A stretch of 35,999 nt of DNA from Rhodothermia bacterium (GCA_017303715.1 JAFLBZ010000043.1:1-35999), one strand, 5' to 3'; shown: positions 23,027 through 31,293, numbered from the stretch's first letter. Translations and numbers: made by a program. Notes: generated by a model not told the origin, from the sequence alone.

Positions 23027-23509
23027 ATGGGATTCTTTGACAAAGTCAAGAAATTTCTTGGCGTGAACACGATTGAGGTTACAATCGAGGCCCAACCCAC
23101 CTTTTCCGTTACTGATCAAAAAGTGTCTGGCGTCATTACCTTAACGGGCATCTCCGACCAAGTGATCAAATCCGTTGTCCTTGAATTTTATCGAGAATAC
23201 GAGATCCAGGATCGCGATTCGGAAGGGAATACAAGTAGCCATACAAAAACATCCAAGATGGGTAAATGCTACGTGGAGGCCCCAAGTACAATTCAGAAGG
23301 ATGAGGTCCTTAAACTCAACTTCGATCTGCCGTTCTTCTACGAAAAAACCTTCACTGAGCGCATGAAAGCGAAAGATGGAATTGTCGGTGGCATTTTCAA
23401 ACGGGCTGAAGATGGCTTTTTAAGCGACCAATACATCATTGAGGTTGTGGTGGACTTGGCAGAAGTATCCTTGGATCCTTCCGCAAAAACAACTGTAAAA
23501 CGGGTCTAA
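23027..23509 (+). CDS. Spo0M-like (arrestin-fold) protein
   Basis: A 160-residue cytoplasmic protein beginning MGFFDKVKKFLGVNTIEVTI, followed by a beta-strand pattern (PTFSVTDQKVSGVITLTG, IKSVVLEFYREYEI, KLNFDLPFFYEK, SDQYIIEVVVDLAEVSLDPSA) that fits the arrestin-like Spo0M family. Spo0M was named for a sporulation effect in Bacillus, but homologues are widespread in non-sporulating bacteria and their role is unclear. The match is to pattern only and moderately sure. It stands alone between the importer operon and a repeat-rich region; a terminator follows about 20 bp after the stop. Confidence 0.6.
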   Translation: MGFFDKVKKFLGVNTIEVTIEAQPTFSVTDQKVSGVITLTGISDQVIKSVVLEFYREYEIQDRDSEGNTSSHTKTSKMGKCYVEAPSTIQKDEVLKLNFDLPFFYEKTFTERMKAKDGIVGGIFKRAEDGFLSDQYIIEVVVDLAEVSLDPSAKTTVKRV

Positions 23510-23530
23510 CGTATTTATTTTTTGTCGTTA

Positions 23531-23564
23531 AAAAGCTCTTCCTTCTGCTGGATGGGCTTTTTTT
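23531..23564 (+). terminator. terminator of the Spo0M-like gene
   Basis: AAAAGCTCTTCC pairs with GGATGGGCTTTT (one mismatch, one wobble) around TTCTGCT, ending in a run of seven T to 23564. Confidence 0.65.
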
Positions 23565-24242
23565 CATCTGTAATACAACATAAATTTTGGATTTTAAGTT
23601 CTTGTTATTAAACGTATTAGCCCCATGAATTGAGCAAATTTCCTTCAATTAAGCAACCCATGAATTTCTATGTCATCTTCGCTTGACAGGACGACCCATA
23701 GAAGTTCCGCCAGAGCAAAGACGACACCCCGCCACAAAGGAAGTGACGCCAAATGGTGTCTAATTCCACGAAAAGTTGGACAGTGTATCGCAACGTCTCC
23801 CATCTGGGAGGAGAGGAGAACACCAAAACAGCAACGCCGTCCTTCAGCGCAGAGATGAGGCACAAAAACCAGTAATTCCGTCCTTCAGCGCGGTGAAATC
23901 GACAACCCTAAACACAAACTCCGTCCTTTATGGCGGAGATGAAAACACCAAATAACACTAAATTCATCCTTTAGGACGGTGAGAACGACACCCAAACTTC
24001 AGAGGGCTTCAGCCCTAAAAGATCACATAGTCTATATGCCCCGTGTATTGGAAATTGATTTCAATTATGATGTCAGAGTTGTGTAAAAAGTGTTATCGCT
24101 TATTTTCTCTTAAGAAAGGCTTATTACACAATCCCGATGCCGTGCATTCAGAAATCGTTTTCTAAATGCAATAACTTGGTAGCCTTACTTGATTTGAGCG
24201 TCCATAGCTTGATTAACCGATAACCCACGTTAAAATAAAACA
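23565..24242. other. gene-free repeat-rich region
   Basis: No credible gene is visible. The centre is occupied by degenerate tandem units (23837-24020). A string GAAATTGATTTCAATTATGATGTCA near 24051-24075 is closely similar to 26231-26255. The last 160 bp before the nucleoside-phosphorylase-like gene are AT-rich and should contain its promoter, but no clear box pair was found. Confidence 0.55.
23837..24020. repeat. degenerate tandem repeat, period 41-43 bp, 4-5 units
   Basis: Units begin at 23837, 23878, 23921 and 23964, and a more diverged one near 24000. Each has a CCGTCCTTCAGCGC-like core that is partly palindromic (CATCCTTTAGGACGGTG in unit four, GGGCTTCAGCCC in unit five), then GGAGATGA or GGTGAAAT and an A/C-rich segment (ACACCAAAT, ACAACCCTAA). 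The parts between cores resemble each other, unlike CRISPR spacers. Confidence 0.75.
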
Positions 24243-25049
24243 ATGCCTCATCAACACGAAACCAAAACGTCTATCGCCGTCATACTGGGAAGTTCATTCC
24301 AAACCAACACATTCTGCGAATGGGACTTGGAAGAAACTCTTTTTGAAACCCCTTTTGGGATGGCGGTTTTGCACCGCGTTTTGGGACTTGGGCGGGACGC
24401 TTGGGTGCTTTTCCGGCATGGCGCACCACACCGCTTGTTACCCAATCAGATCAATTACCGAGCGAATGCGTATGCACTAAAAATGGTTCAGTGTAATGCC
24501 CTCTTGGTCACCAGTTCGGTGGGTGTATTAACCGCCAACCTTCCTTTGTATAACCTCTTGATCTTAAATGACTTAATTTATCCCGAAAACCGCTTGCCCA
24601 ATGGAGAAACCTGCACCATGTACCCCAATCCATCAACCGATCATGGACATTTGGTTTTAAACGAAGGGCTTTTTTCAACTGCCCTAAAAGCGCAACTTCG
24701 CGCCTCATTTGCTCTGCTACAAGCTCCCATTCCCGATGAAGTTGTGTTTGCCTATGCGGGTGGTCCACGTACCAAAACACCGGCTGAAAATCGCTATTGG
24801 GCAAAAATGGGTGCAGAAGTCAACTCCATGACCTTGGCCCCAGAAGTGGTTTTGGCGAATGAGTTGGAAATTCCCTGTGCCGGCTTGGTGGTGGGGCACA
24901 AATACTCCATTCCCGGAATGCGTAGCCCCGAAAATGACTCCATTCAAGATACTTTAGATACTGCACGTGAGCGTCTTGAGCAGGTTATCCGGCTGTTTTT
25001 AATAGAAGCCCAACCCGTAGCGTTTGGCAATCATATTTTCAGATTCTAA
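24243..25049 (+). CDS. purine nucleoside phosphorylase / MTA phosphorylase-like protein
   Basis: A 268-residue protein of the PNP/MTAP superfamily, which splits nucleosides with phosphate. Seen: a phosphate-loop-like VILGSSF (residues 13-19), FRHGAPHRLLPNQINYRANAYALK (57-80; the RHG-x-x-H and INYRAN motif of MTAP/PNP), TSSVGVL, YAGGPRTKTPAENRYWAKMGAEVNSMT (171-197) and LAPEVVLANELEIPCAGLVVGHKYS. Where PNP has TN and MTAP has TD to recognise the base, this protein appears to read GH (residues 218-219), so its base specificity may differ. It is 44 bp upstream of an MtnK-like kinase. A role in methylthioadenosine or nucleoside salvage is likely, but the exact substrate is open. Confidence 0.78.
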   Translation: MPHQHETKTSIAVILGSSFQTNTFCEWDLEETLFETPFGMAVLHRVLGLGRDAWVLFRHGAPHRLLPNQINYRANAYALKMVQCNALLVTSSVGVLTANLPLYNLLILNDLIYPENRLPNGETCTMYPNPSTDHGHLVLNEGLFSTALKAQLRASFALLQAPIPDEVVFAYAGGPRTKTPAENRYWAKMGAEVNSMTLAPEVVLANELEIPCAGLVVGHKYSIPGMRSPENDSIQDTLDTARERLEQVIRLFLIEAQPVAFGNHIFRF

Positions 25050-25093
25050 TGCAAAAGTGCAAAGAATTTCGTCAATAAAGTAGCCCAATAATA

Positions 25094-26149
25094 ATGCAAG
25101 CCCAAACCACAGCCTTTGCTCCTCTGAAGTTAGAAGAAGCCCAATATTTGTTTCCAGAAATACAGGTTCCTCCACATTGGGAGGCTTTATCGGGCGGACA
25201 ACTCAACTTCGTTTGGCGCTGGGGTGTATTTCCAAACTCGGTAATTGTTAAACAAAGTCCGCCGTTTATTGCCCATATCCCGCAAATCACATTAGATCCG
25301 AGTCGCCACCACTTCGAGTATAACGCATTATCATATTTACACACAAACACACCGACTTTTCTACAGACTTTTACAACAAAAATCCCAAAACTTTTAGGCC
25401 AAGATCCCCAACGTCATGTTTTGATTATAGAAGATTTTGGTGCATGTGACGCATTGGATAAAGCCATAACAAACAATGATTTTAGTATAGCAAAAGCCAA
25501 GGATTTAGGGCGTTTTATCCAAAACCTCCATCTACAAACCCAAGGTGATGAAGCCCTGGCACGCGACCATGATCATAAAAATGTACAGGCGACAAGACTT
25601 GAAGTACAATACCAACGTATCGGCAAACAAGCCATTGCACTCGCGCTTCCTTTTGCTGCAGAAATTCAACAGGCAGCCTTAGAGGTCGGACACTGCTTTT
25701 TAGAAAAAGGCAAATGCCTCATCATGGGTGATTTGTGGCCTGCTTCTATTTTGGATACAAGGCACGGCTTTGCCTTGATTGATTGGGAACTTTCCCATTA
25801 CGGCCAACCAGCGCAAGACATCGGACACCTTGCCGCTCATTGCTGGATGCTCGCACATCGAACAGAAAACCCTCAATCCTATGTAAGCATCAAACAGTTT
25901 TGGCATCATTTTGTAGAGCAATACCTTCATCAAAACACCTACTTCGGCGATGAGCAAGCCATTTTGGCCAGCCAACACATGGGGGCCGAAATATTAGCAC
26001 GTACCATTGGGGCGTTTCAGGCGGGCTATTTATACGATGGCCTTCCGGCCTCGCACCCCGCTATGACTTCAGCCATTTCGGTGGCCACAGACCATTTATT
26101 GAATCCAATTCCATTTTTTTTACGGATGGACATTATGGGTTCTAAATAG
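25094..26149 (+). CDS. APH-fold kinase, 5-methylthioribose-kinase-like
   Basis: A 351-residue small-molecule kinase of the aminoglycoside-phosphotransferase fold. The N-lobe has LSGGQLNFVWRW and VIVKQSPPFIAHI (Lys53), the hinge HVLIIEDFG, the catalytic loop LIMGDLWPASI (residues 209-219) and the metal-binding ALIDWELSHYGQPAQDIGHLAAH (Asp230). KQ-x-PP-F/Y and GDLxxxSI are closer to MtnK, which phosphorylates 5-methylthioribose, than to antibiotic kinases with HGDLxxxN. It follows the phosphorylase-like gene with a 44-bp gap, so the pair probably serves one salvage pathway. The usual His of the HGD motif is Met here. An acyl or choline-type substrate cannot be excluded. Confidence 0.7.
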   Translation: MQAQTTAFAPLKLEEAQYLFPEIQVPPHWEALSGGQLNFVWRWGVFPNSVIVKQSPPFIAHIPQITLDPSRHHFEYNALSYLHTNTPTFLQTFTTKIPKLLGQDPQRHVLIIEDFGACDALDKAITNNDFSIAKAKDLGRFIQNLHLQTQGDEALARDHDHKNVQATRLEVQYQRIGKQAIALALPFAAEIQQAALEVGHCFLEKGKCLIMGDLWPASILDTRHGFALIDWELSHYGQPAQDIGHLAAHCWMLAHRTENPQSYVSIKQFWHHFVEQYLHQNTYFGDEQAILASQHMGAEILARTIGAFQAGYLYDGLPASHPAMTSAISVATDHLLNPIPFFLRMDIMGSK

Positions 26150-26575
26150 TTGCTATTAAATGAATTAGGTTTTGAAATTGGTCTAATTTATACAACTTCA
26201 CCTTCGGCAACGATCTTTTCAGTATCCTTTAAAATTGGATTTCTATTATGATGTCGCCCCGATATAGCTAAGTACCGATTACTCATTACACACGGCTAAA
26301 GCCGATGGTAGTGGCCAGTTACACCAACCCCACTCTAAAGCGGGGATTAACTTTAGTTCAATAGCATGTAGCAAGAAAACCCGAAATATAATCGAAACCA
26401 TACTTGCGCTTTCCGAATGTCAACATTTGCAACATCGCCAGCGCATAACCGAAGCCCACGTCTTTAGAATCCATCAATTTCCCATAATGAGCCAAGCCGG
26501 GCCAAACAAATTTTCAAAAATAACGGACACTTTTATATATTACGGCTTGATTCCAGCAAAAAATCCTACAAAAAA
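26150..26575. other. intergenic region with palindromic repeats
   Basis: No gene is visible. It contains a member of the CCCC-type repeat (26231-26265), the hairpin CGGCTAAAGCCG at 26293-26304, and CCCC/GGGG arms at 26328-26331 and 26342-26345 around CTCTAAAG. The last 100 bp are AT-rich and presumably carry the peptidase promoter. Confidence 0.55.
26231..26345 (+). repeat. cluster of short palindromic intergenic repeats
   Basis: GATTTCTATTATGATGTC then GCCCCGAT (26239-26262) matches the opposite strand of the repeat at 3210-3246 (GATTTCTACTAAGATAC then CCCCGAT). It is followed by CGGCTAAAGCCG and a CCCC...GGGG hairpin. Similar 'ggctaaagcc' and 'ccccgctctaaagcgggg' strings are commonly seen between Bacteroidota genes. 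Confidence 0.55.
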
Positions 26576-28033
26576 ATGAAAAAACTGCTTTGGCTCCTCT
26601 TGTTTTTACCGCTTACGGTACTTGCTCAGGCGGACATCCCGCTTATCCGAACCGATTTTACTGCCGCAGCGTTTACCGAACGTCGTGATAAGATCATTCA
26701 AAATATTGGCAGTGAAGGTATTGCCATCCTGAAAGGTGCGCCCAGTCCACGCGGATTTACCCGGTTCCGTCAAACCAATGAATTTTATTACCTTAGCGGT
26801 ATAGAAGTGCCCCATGCCATTTTGGTTATGGACGGCAATACCAAGCAATCCTTCCTATTTTTACCTAACCGAAATGAGGCAAGGGAGCGGAGTGAAGGTA
26901 AAATGCTCTCGGCAGAAGACGCCGATATGCTGCGAGATACGCGGGAATTTGATGGCGTTTACAGTACCGACCTATTTGCCGAGTGGTTGGGACGTGCGGC
27001 AAGACGTGGCAAACCTTATACCCTTTGGACGCCTTTCCAGCCGGCGGAAGGTTTTGCAGAAAGCCGAGACATGGGCTTACGTGTTAATGCAGACCTCTTT
27101 TCAGATCCGTGGGATGGCCGTCCAAGTGCGGAAGGGAGGTTTATATCGTTACTAAAGGAGCGCTTCCCCATGTTTGAACTTCGGGACTTGAACCCCATGA
27201 TGGACGATATGCGCCTCATAAAAAGTCCGGCAGAATTGGAATTGATCAAAAAGTCCACTTATCTCAGCGGCCTTGCATTGATGGAGAGCATGAGGTCCGT
27301 ACAGCCAGAGATGAAAGAATTGGAATTAGATGCGATTGCCAAGTTCATTTTTTATCGTGAAGGTGCAATTGGCGATGCCTATTACTCATTGGTTGCCAGT
27401 GGTCATAATGCCTTTTTCCCGCATTATAATGCAGGCCAACGGACGATGAAATCAGGCGATTTCTTACTGATGGACTATGCGCCAGACTACGGCTATTATA
27501 TGAGTGATGTGACCCGAATGTTTCCCGTGAATGGCAAATTTAGCCCTTGGCAGCGGGAACTTTATGGGTTTTACTTGGGGTGTTATAAGGCCATTCTCAA
27601 AAACATCAAACCCGAAGAAACAGCAAGCCAAATTCGCGCCAAGGCAGTAGTCGAGATGGAAGCCTTACTTGAAAAAACCAAATTTTCCAAACCTGAATAT
27701 GAAAAGGGCGCACGTAGTTTTGTGTTCAGTTATCGGGCGGGATCGTTTAACATGTTCACCACATTAGGTCATGGTGTTGGCATGGCTACGCATGATGTTG
27801 GGAGCTATAATGGCCCCTTAAAACCCGGAATGGTCTTTACAATAGAACCCGCCTTGCGCGTGCCCGAAGAAATGATCTACATCCGTCTCGAAGACATGAT
27901 TGTGGTGACGGAAACGGGCATAGATGTCTTATCGGATTTTGTGCCAATGGAGATTGACGAAATCGAACGATTGATGGCAGAGCCGGGGATTTTACAAACC
28001 TATACTCGGACAACAGCGGGCATCAAGCGATAA
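26576..28033 (+). CDS. Xaa-Pro aminopeptidase, exported (M24B)
   Basis: A 485-residue peptidase with a Sec signal peptide (MKKLLWLLLFLPLTVLAQA), an aminopeptidase-P N-terminal domain (FTERRDKIIQNIG, FRQTNEFYYLSGIEVPHAIL) and a pita-bread catalytic domain. Metal ligands are visible: LLMDYAPDYGYYMSDVTR (two Asp), TLGHGVGMATHDVG (His), FTIEPAL (Glu) and RLEDMIVVTETG (Glu). It removes an N-terminal residue before proline. The signal peptide places it in the periplasm, which is unusual for E. coli PepP but common in Bacteroidota. miaA starts only 5 bp after its stop, so the two are co-transcribed though functionally unrelated. Confidence 0.9.
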   Translation: MKKLLWLLLFLPLTVLAQADIPLIRTDFTAAAFTERRDKIIQNIGSEGIAILKGAPSPRGFTRFRQTNEFYYLSGIEVPHAILVMDGNTKQSFLFLPNRNEARERSEGKMLSAEDADMLRDTREFDGVYSTDLFAEWLGRAARRGKPYTLWTPFQPAEGFAESRDMGLRVNADLFSDPWDGRPSAEGRFISLLKERFPMFELRDLNPMMDDMRLIKSPAELELIKKSTYLSGLALMESMRSVQPEMKELELDAIAKFIFYREGAIGDAYYSLVASGHNAFFPHYNAGQRTMKSGDFLLMDYAPDYGYYMSDVTRMFPVNGKFSPWQRELYGFYLGCYKAILKNIKPEETASQIRAKAVVEMEALLEKTKFSKPEYEKGARSFVFSYRAGSFNMFTTLGHGVGMATHDVGSYNGPLKPGMVFTIEPALRVPEEMIYIRLEDMIVVTETGIDVLSDFVPMEIDEIERLMAEPGILQTYTRTTAGIKR

Positions 28034-28038
28034 ATTGC

Positions 28039-28920
28039 ATGAAAGCTCCGATTATTCAAGTCATTGTTGGCCCAACCGCAGTAGGAAAAACGGCTTATGC
28101 CATCGAAGTTGCCCTTAAAAACAACGGAGAAGTGGTTTCGGCGGACAGTCGTCAAGTTTTTAAGGAGTTAAATATTGGGACGGCAAAACCAAGTCGCGAA
28201 GAATTGGCTGCCGTCCCCCATCATTTTATTGATGAAAAGAGTCTTGTAGAATCCTTTTCGGCGGGTATTTTTGCCGAAGAAGCAAATGTGCGGTTAACGG
28301 AAATTATAGCACGCGGGAAAAATCCGATTCTTTGTGGCGGCTCTACTTTGTACGTTCAAGCTTTGGTGCAGGGATTGGCCGAGGTTCCAGCGGTTAATCC
28401 CGAAGTACGCACCAACCTGATGGCCGAGCTTGAAGAACGTGGACATTTGGCGCTGTATGAAGAGTTACAACAAGCCGATCCCGTTTTTGCTCAATCCTTA
28501 GACCCAACCAAAAGCCAACGTCTCCTCCGTGGTCTTGAGGTTTTTCGTGGGACTGGCAAACCAATATCTTATTTCCACCAACGGCAAACAAAGCCAACGT
28601 TTGAATTTGAGGTCACGGTTTTGACAAGAAACCGTGCCGTTTTGTATGAACGCATCAATCAGCGTGTAGAGGTTATGCTAAAGGACGGTCTATTAGAGGA
28701 AGTGCAAGGACTTTTAGTGGCGGGTTATAGTCCAGAAATTAATGCCCTAAAAACCATTGGGTATCAAGAGCCGATTTCTTATCTCGCAGGAGAAATGAGT
28801 TACGAACGGATGGTAATACTCCTTAAGCAAAATACCCGCCATTATGCAAAACGGCAAATCACTTGGTTTAAACGTTTCTCCCACCATAAAACGTTAGATG
28901 AGCAAAATAATTCTGCATAA
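28039..28920 (+). CDS. miaA: tRNA dimethylallyltransferase MiaA
   Basis: A 293-residue enzyme that adds the dimethylallyl group to A37 of tRNAs reading UNN codons. Family motifs are all present: the P-loop GPTAVGKTA (residues 11-19), SADSRQVFKELNIGTAKPS with the catalytic Asp36, PHHFID, LCGGSTLYVQALVQGL, and the C-terminal EVQGLLVAGYSPEINALKTIGYQEPISYL and TRHYAKRQITWFKR. Length is normal for bacterial MiaA. It lies 5 bp downstream of the aminopeptidase gene. The ATG at 28039 places the P-loop at its usual distance from the N-terminus. Confidence 0.96.
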   Translation: MKAPIIQVIVGPTAVGKTAYAIEVALKNNGEVVSADSRQVFKELNIGTAKPSREELAAVPHHFIDEKSLVESFSAGIFAEEANVRLTEIIARGKNPILCGGSTLYVQALVQGLAEVPAVNPEVRTNLMAELEERGHLALYEELQQADPVFAQSLDPTKSQRLLRGLEVFRGTGKPISYFHQRQTKPTFEFEVTVLTRNRAVLYERINQRVEVMLKDGLLEEVQGLLVAGYSPEINALKTIGYQEPISYLAGEMSYERMVILLKQNTRHYAKRQITWFKRFSHHKTLDEQNNSA

Positions 28921-29056
28921 TTAATCCGCTTTGTCAGCATTGTTTCTTAAACTTCATTCTTAGAATTTTCTCTTTTTTATACCCATATAACTGTATCATG
29001 ATGTTGACAATTTCGCGACTTACAAAGAACAACATTCATCGTTCAAATAAGATAAT

Positions 29057-29088
29057 TTTGAAAACAGAAGATGCGGTACTATATTTTG
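29057..29088 (+). promoter_or_regulatory. probable Bacteroidota-type promoter of the SBP-LysM gene
   Basis: TTTG at 29057-29060 and TATATTTTG at 29080-29088 are 19 bp apart, close to the TTTG / TAnnTTTG consensus (one extra base in the second box), 26 bp before the start codon. Confidence 0.5.
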
Positions 29089-29114
29089 ACATCCGCAAAT
29101 AAACCCGAAACATC

Positions 29115-30128
29115 ATGAACAGCACAAACTATACGGGCAAGTGGCCTTTGTTCTTCTTGCTCATCTTGGTTTCCATTGCAGCCTTCTGGTACTTTCGTGG
29201 TCCAAAAGACGATCCTTCCGAAAAAAATACCGACCCCTCAACGACTTCATCGGGTGTAACCCTTGACCAAATCCGACAAAGAGGCGTTCTAAAGGTAGGA
29301 ATGGAGCCAGAGTCACCACCTATGTATTTTGAAGAAGATGGTCGGAAACAAGGGTTTGACATGGAAGTCATTGAAAGCCTCGCAGGGCGTATGGGCGTGG
29401 ATAAAGTGGAGGTTGTGGAAGCCTTATATGACTATCTACCGGATTTGGCTAAAAGTGGGAAAGTAGATGTTTTTCTAAGTGGCTATATTCCCGATGACAG
29501 TATCGAAGGGGTGGATTGGTCGGATGGCTACTTAGAGTTTGGTTTTTGCCTTATCACCAAAAAAGGGAGCGGTATTCAAAATATCCGTCAGTTAAAAGGG
29601 AAAAGAATTGGGATTTACGACGATCCAGCAGCCGAAGTTTGGGTTAAAGAGAATATTGCTGGCATTGCTGGACTCTAAAAATATCAGGGCGTTGGTTGGA
29701 TGCGTAATTTGGACAATGGGAGTGTGGATGCCGTGATTTATGACTACCCCTTTGCAGCCAAGGAAGTCTTGGAATTTCCCGATTTACGGATTGTAGAACT
29801 CAACCTAAACATCACACAATATGCCATTGGGATGGCAAAAGGTAGTACCGAATTAAAGAACACCCTTAACAAACTATTGCCCTCCTTTCTCACTTCTGCT
29901 TCGTATGAACGAATTGTGAAGGCTTATTTGGCAAGTGAAGCGGTTGAAGTGGAAGACCTGCCTGCCAGTGCCAAGACCTACTTGGTTAAAAGCGGTGACA
30001 CCTTACGCCAAATTGCACAAAAAGAATTGGGAGACGCCCAAAAATGGAAGGTAATTTGGGAATTAAACAAAAAACGCTTGCCCAATCCAAACCTGATCGG
30101 AACCGGACTTTCGCTTCAAATGCCGTAG
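29115..30128 (+). pseudogene. solute-binding (SBP_bac_3)-LysM fusion gene interrupted by one in-frame TAA
   Basis: The frame encodes an N-terminal membrane anchor (about residues 9-26, WPLFFLLILVSIAAFWYF), a Ser/Thr-rich linker, a family-3 solute-binding domain (LDQIRQRGVLKVGMEPESPPMYF, GFDMEVIESLAGRMG, DVFLSGYIPDD) and, after a TAA at 29676-29678, the rest of the same domain in the same frame (VDAVIYDYPFAAKEV, YAIGMAKGSTELK) plus a C-terminal LysM domain (TYLVKSGDTLRQIAQKELGD). No shift is needed to join the halves: GIAGL-stop-KYQGVGWM. So this is one gene with a nonsense codon, or two separate products, or a sequence error. Without readthrough the first half lacks the second lobe closure and LysM. 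No permease or ATPase is adjacent; a peptidoglycan-sensing or MltF-like non-catalytic role is possible. Confidence 0.8.
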
Positions 30129-31231
30129 GTAAATTGGGATTTCTTACAGGTTTTCATTATATAAGAGGGGTCGCGGCCTTGTGGGTGGTTTTTTTTCACC
30201 TTAAACTCTACTTGTTCCCAGAACATAATGAAATCTGGCTTAAACCCATTCAGCGCGGTTATCTTTTGGTGGATCTTTTTTTTGTGCTAAGTGGTTTTTT
30301 AATGGCCTATTTATATGGTTCATTCTTTGAGAATACCTTAAATAAAAAAGCTATTGGCACATTTTTAAAAGCCAGAATCGCCCGAATTTATCCGCTGCAT
30401 TTTTTTACTTTTTTGCTCTTATTTTCTTGGTATTGCTTCAATGTTTTTATACTTGGCAAACCAAGAGAATATGGACGCATTTACGAAGAAAGTGCCGTTT
30501 TATCTCAGTTGTTCTTGGTTCAGGCTTGGGGAATCCATTCAGGAAATACATGGAATATTCCGGCGTGGTCAATCAGTACAGAATGGGCGGCCTACTTGGT
30601 TTTTCCTTTTTGGTGGCGGTTCTGGTCAAAAATGGGCGTGCGTGGAGCATTTTTCTTCCTCCCTATGGCGCTTTTGGGGTATTTCATTTTGGAAATATTC
30701 CATACTAAACAAAATTTGGATATTACCTTTGATTGGGCTTTGCTTCGGTGCTTTTTGGGTTTTGGATGCGGTATGGCACTTTTTGTAATAACACCAACAA
30801 TAGTTACTTTTTTTGAAAAACAAAGCCTTCTGAAAGCACTAAATAGTTTGACTTTACTTGTGGTAACCTGTCTGGTAATGGTATTTTCATCCAATGACAC
30901 AAGTGTTGTTGCACTCTGGCCTATCTGGGTGTTTTATTCATTTTGGAAAAGTGACTTGTATCCAGCGGGCTTGCAAAAAACCTTACATTTTTTAGGCAAT
31001 ATTTCTTTCTCGCTCTATTTGATTCATTTACCATTGCTGTATTTGGTTCCTCAAGCCCTAAATATGGGCGACCCAATCAATTTGCCAGAATATACACGGC
31101 TAAGTATTTCCTTTGTTTTTTTGGTGACAACTTTGGCGCTTTCACAGCTCACCTATCACAAGATTGAGCAGCCTATGCGGTCATGGTTGCGAAAAAAATT
31201 AGGCTTATCGGCGGCACCTTCTTTTACATAA
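30044..31231 (+). CDS. membrane acyltransferase 3 (OafA-type)
   Basis: A 395-residue multi-pass O-acyltransferase. It opens its domain with GFHYIRGVAALWVVFFHL (family RGxAAxxVxxxH motif with the catalytic His), then LLVDLFFVLSGFLMAYLY, FLKARIARIYPLHFF (R-x-x-R-x-x-P), NIPAWSISTEWAAYLVFPF and, at the end, NISFSLYLIHLPLLY. Such enzymes acetylate or acylate surface sugars or lipids. The ATG at 30044 makes the gene overlap the upstream LysM frame by 85 bp; an in-frame TTG at 30134 would begin directly before the first conserved motif. I keep the ATG but the start is uncertain. The downstream amine oxidase begins 62 bp later. Confidence 0.85.
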   Translation: MEGNLGIKQKTLAQSKPDRNRTFASNAVGKLGFLTGFHYIRGVAALWVVFFHLKLYLFPEHNEIWLKPIQRGYLLVDLFFVLSGFLMAYLYGSFFENTLNKKAIGTFLKARIARIYPLHFFTFLLLFSWYCFNVFILGKPREYGRIYEESAVLSQLFLVQAWGIHSGNTWNIPAWSISTEWAAYLVFPFWWRFWSKMGVRGAFFFLPMALLGYFILEIFHTKQNLDITFDWALLRCFLGFGCGMALFVITPTIVTFFEKQSLLKALNSLTLLVVTCLVMVFSSNDTSVVALWPIWVFYSFWKSDLYPAGLQKTLHFLGNISFSLYLIHLPLLYLVPQALNMGDPINLPEYTRLSISFVFLVTTLALSQLTYHKIEQPMRSWLRKKLGLSAAPSFT

Positions 31232-31293
31232 AAAAAGAAATGCTTATTTTGCCTTAATACATCCTTCATCCTAACTTCTTACCCCTCTTTGCT

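Noticed and set aside
23645-23865. 72-, 65- and 62-residue frames in the gene-free region
   Set aside because: They lie in repeat-rich DNA on both strands, with no signal, motif or ribosome-binding site.
23837-24020. CRISPR-like array of regularly spaced repeats
   Set aside because: Cores are degenerate, the segments between them resemble each other, period drifts between 41 and 43 bp, and no cas genes are present.
25094-26149. Aminoglycoside-resistance phosphotransferase
   Set aside because: The catalytic loop reads MGDLWPASI rather than HGDLxxxN and the gene is paired with a nucleoside-phosphorylase-like gene.
29676-29678. Alternative genetic code or TAA reassignment
   Set aside because: TAA ends other intact genes in the window, for example the HNH gene and the first permease.
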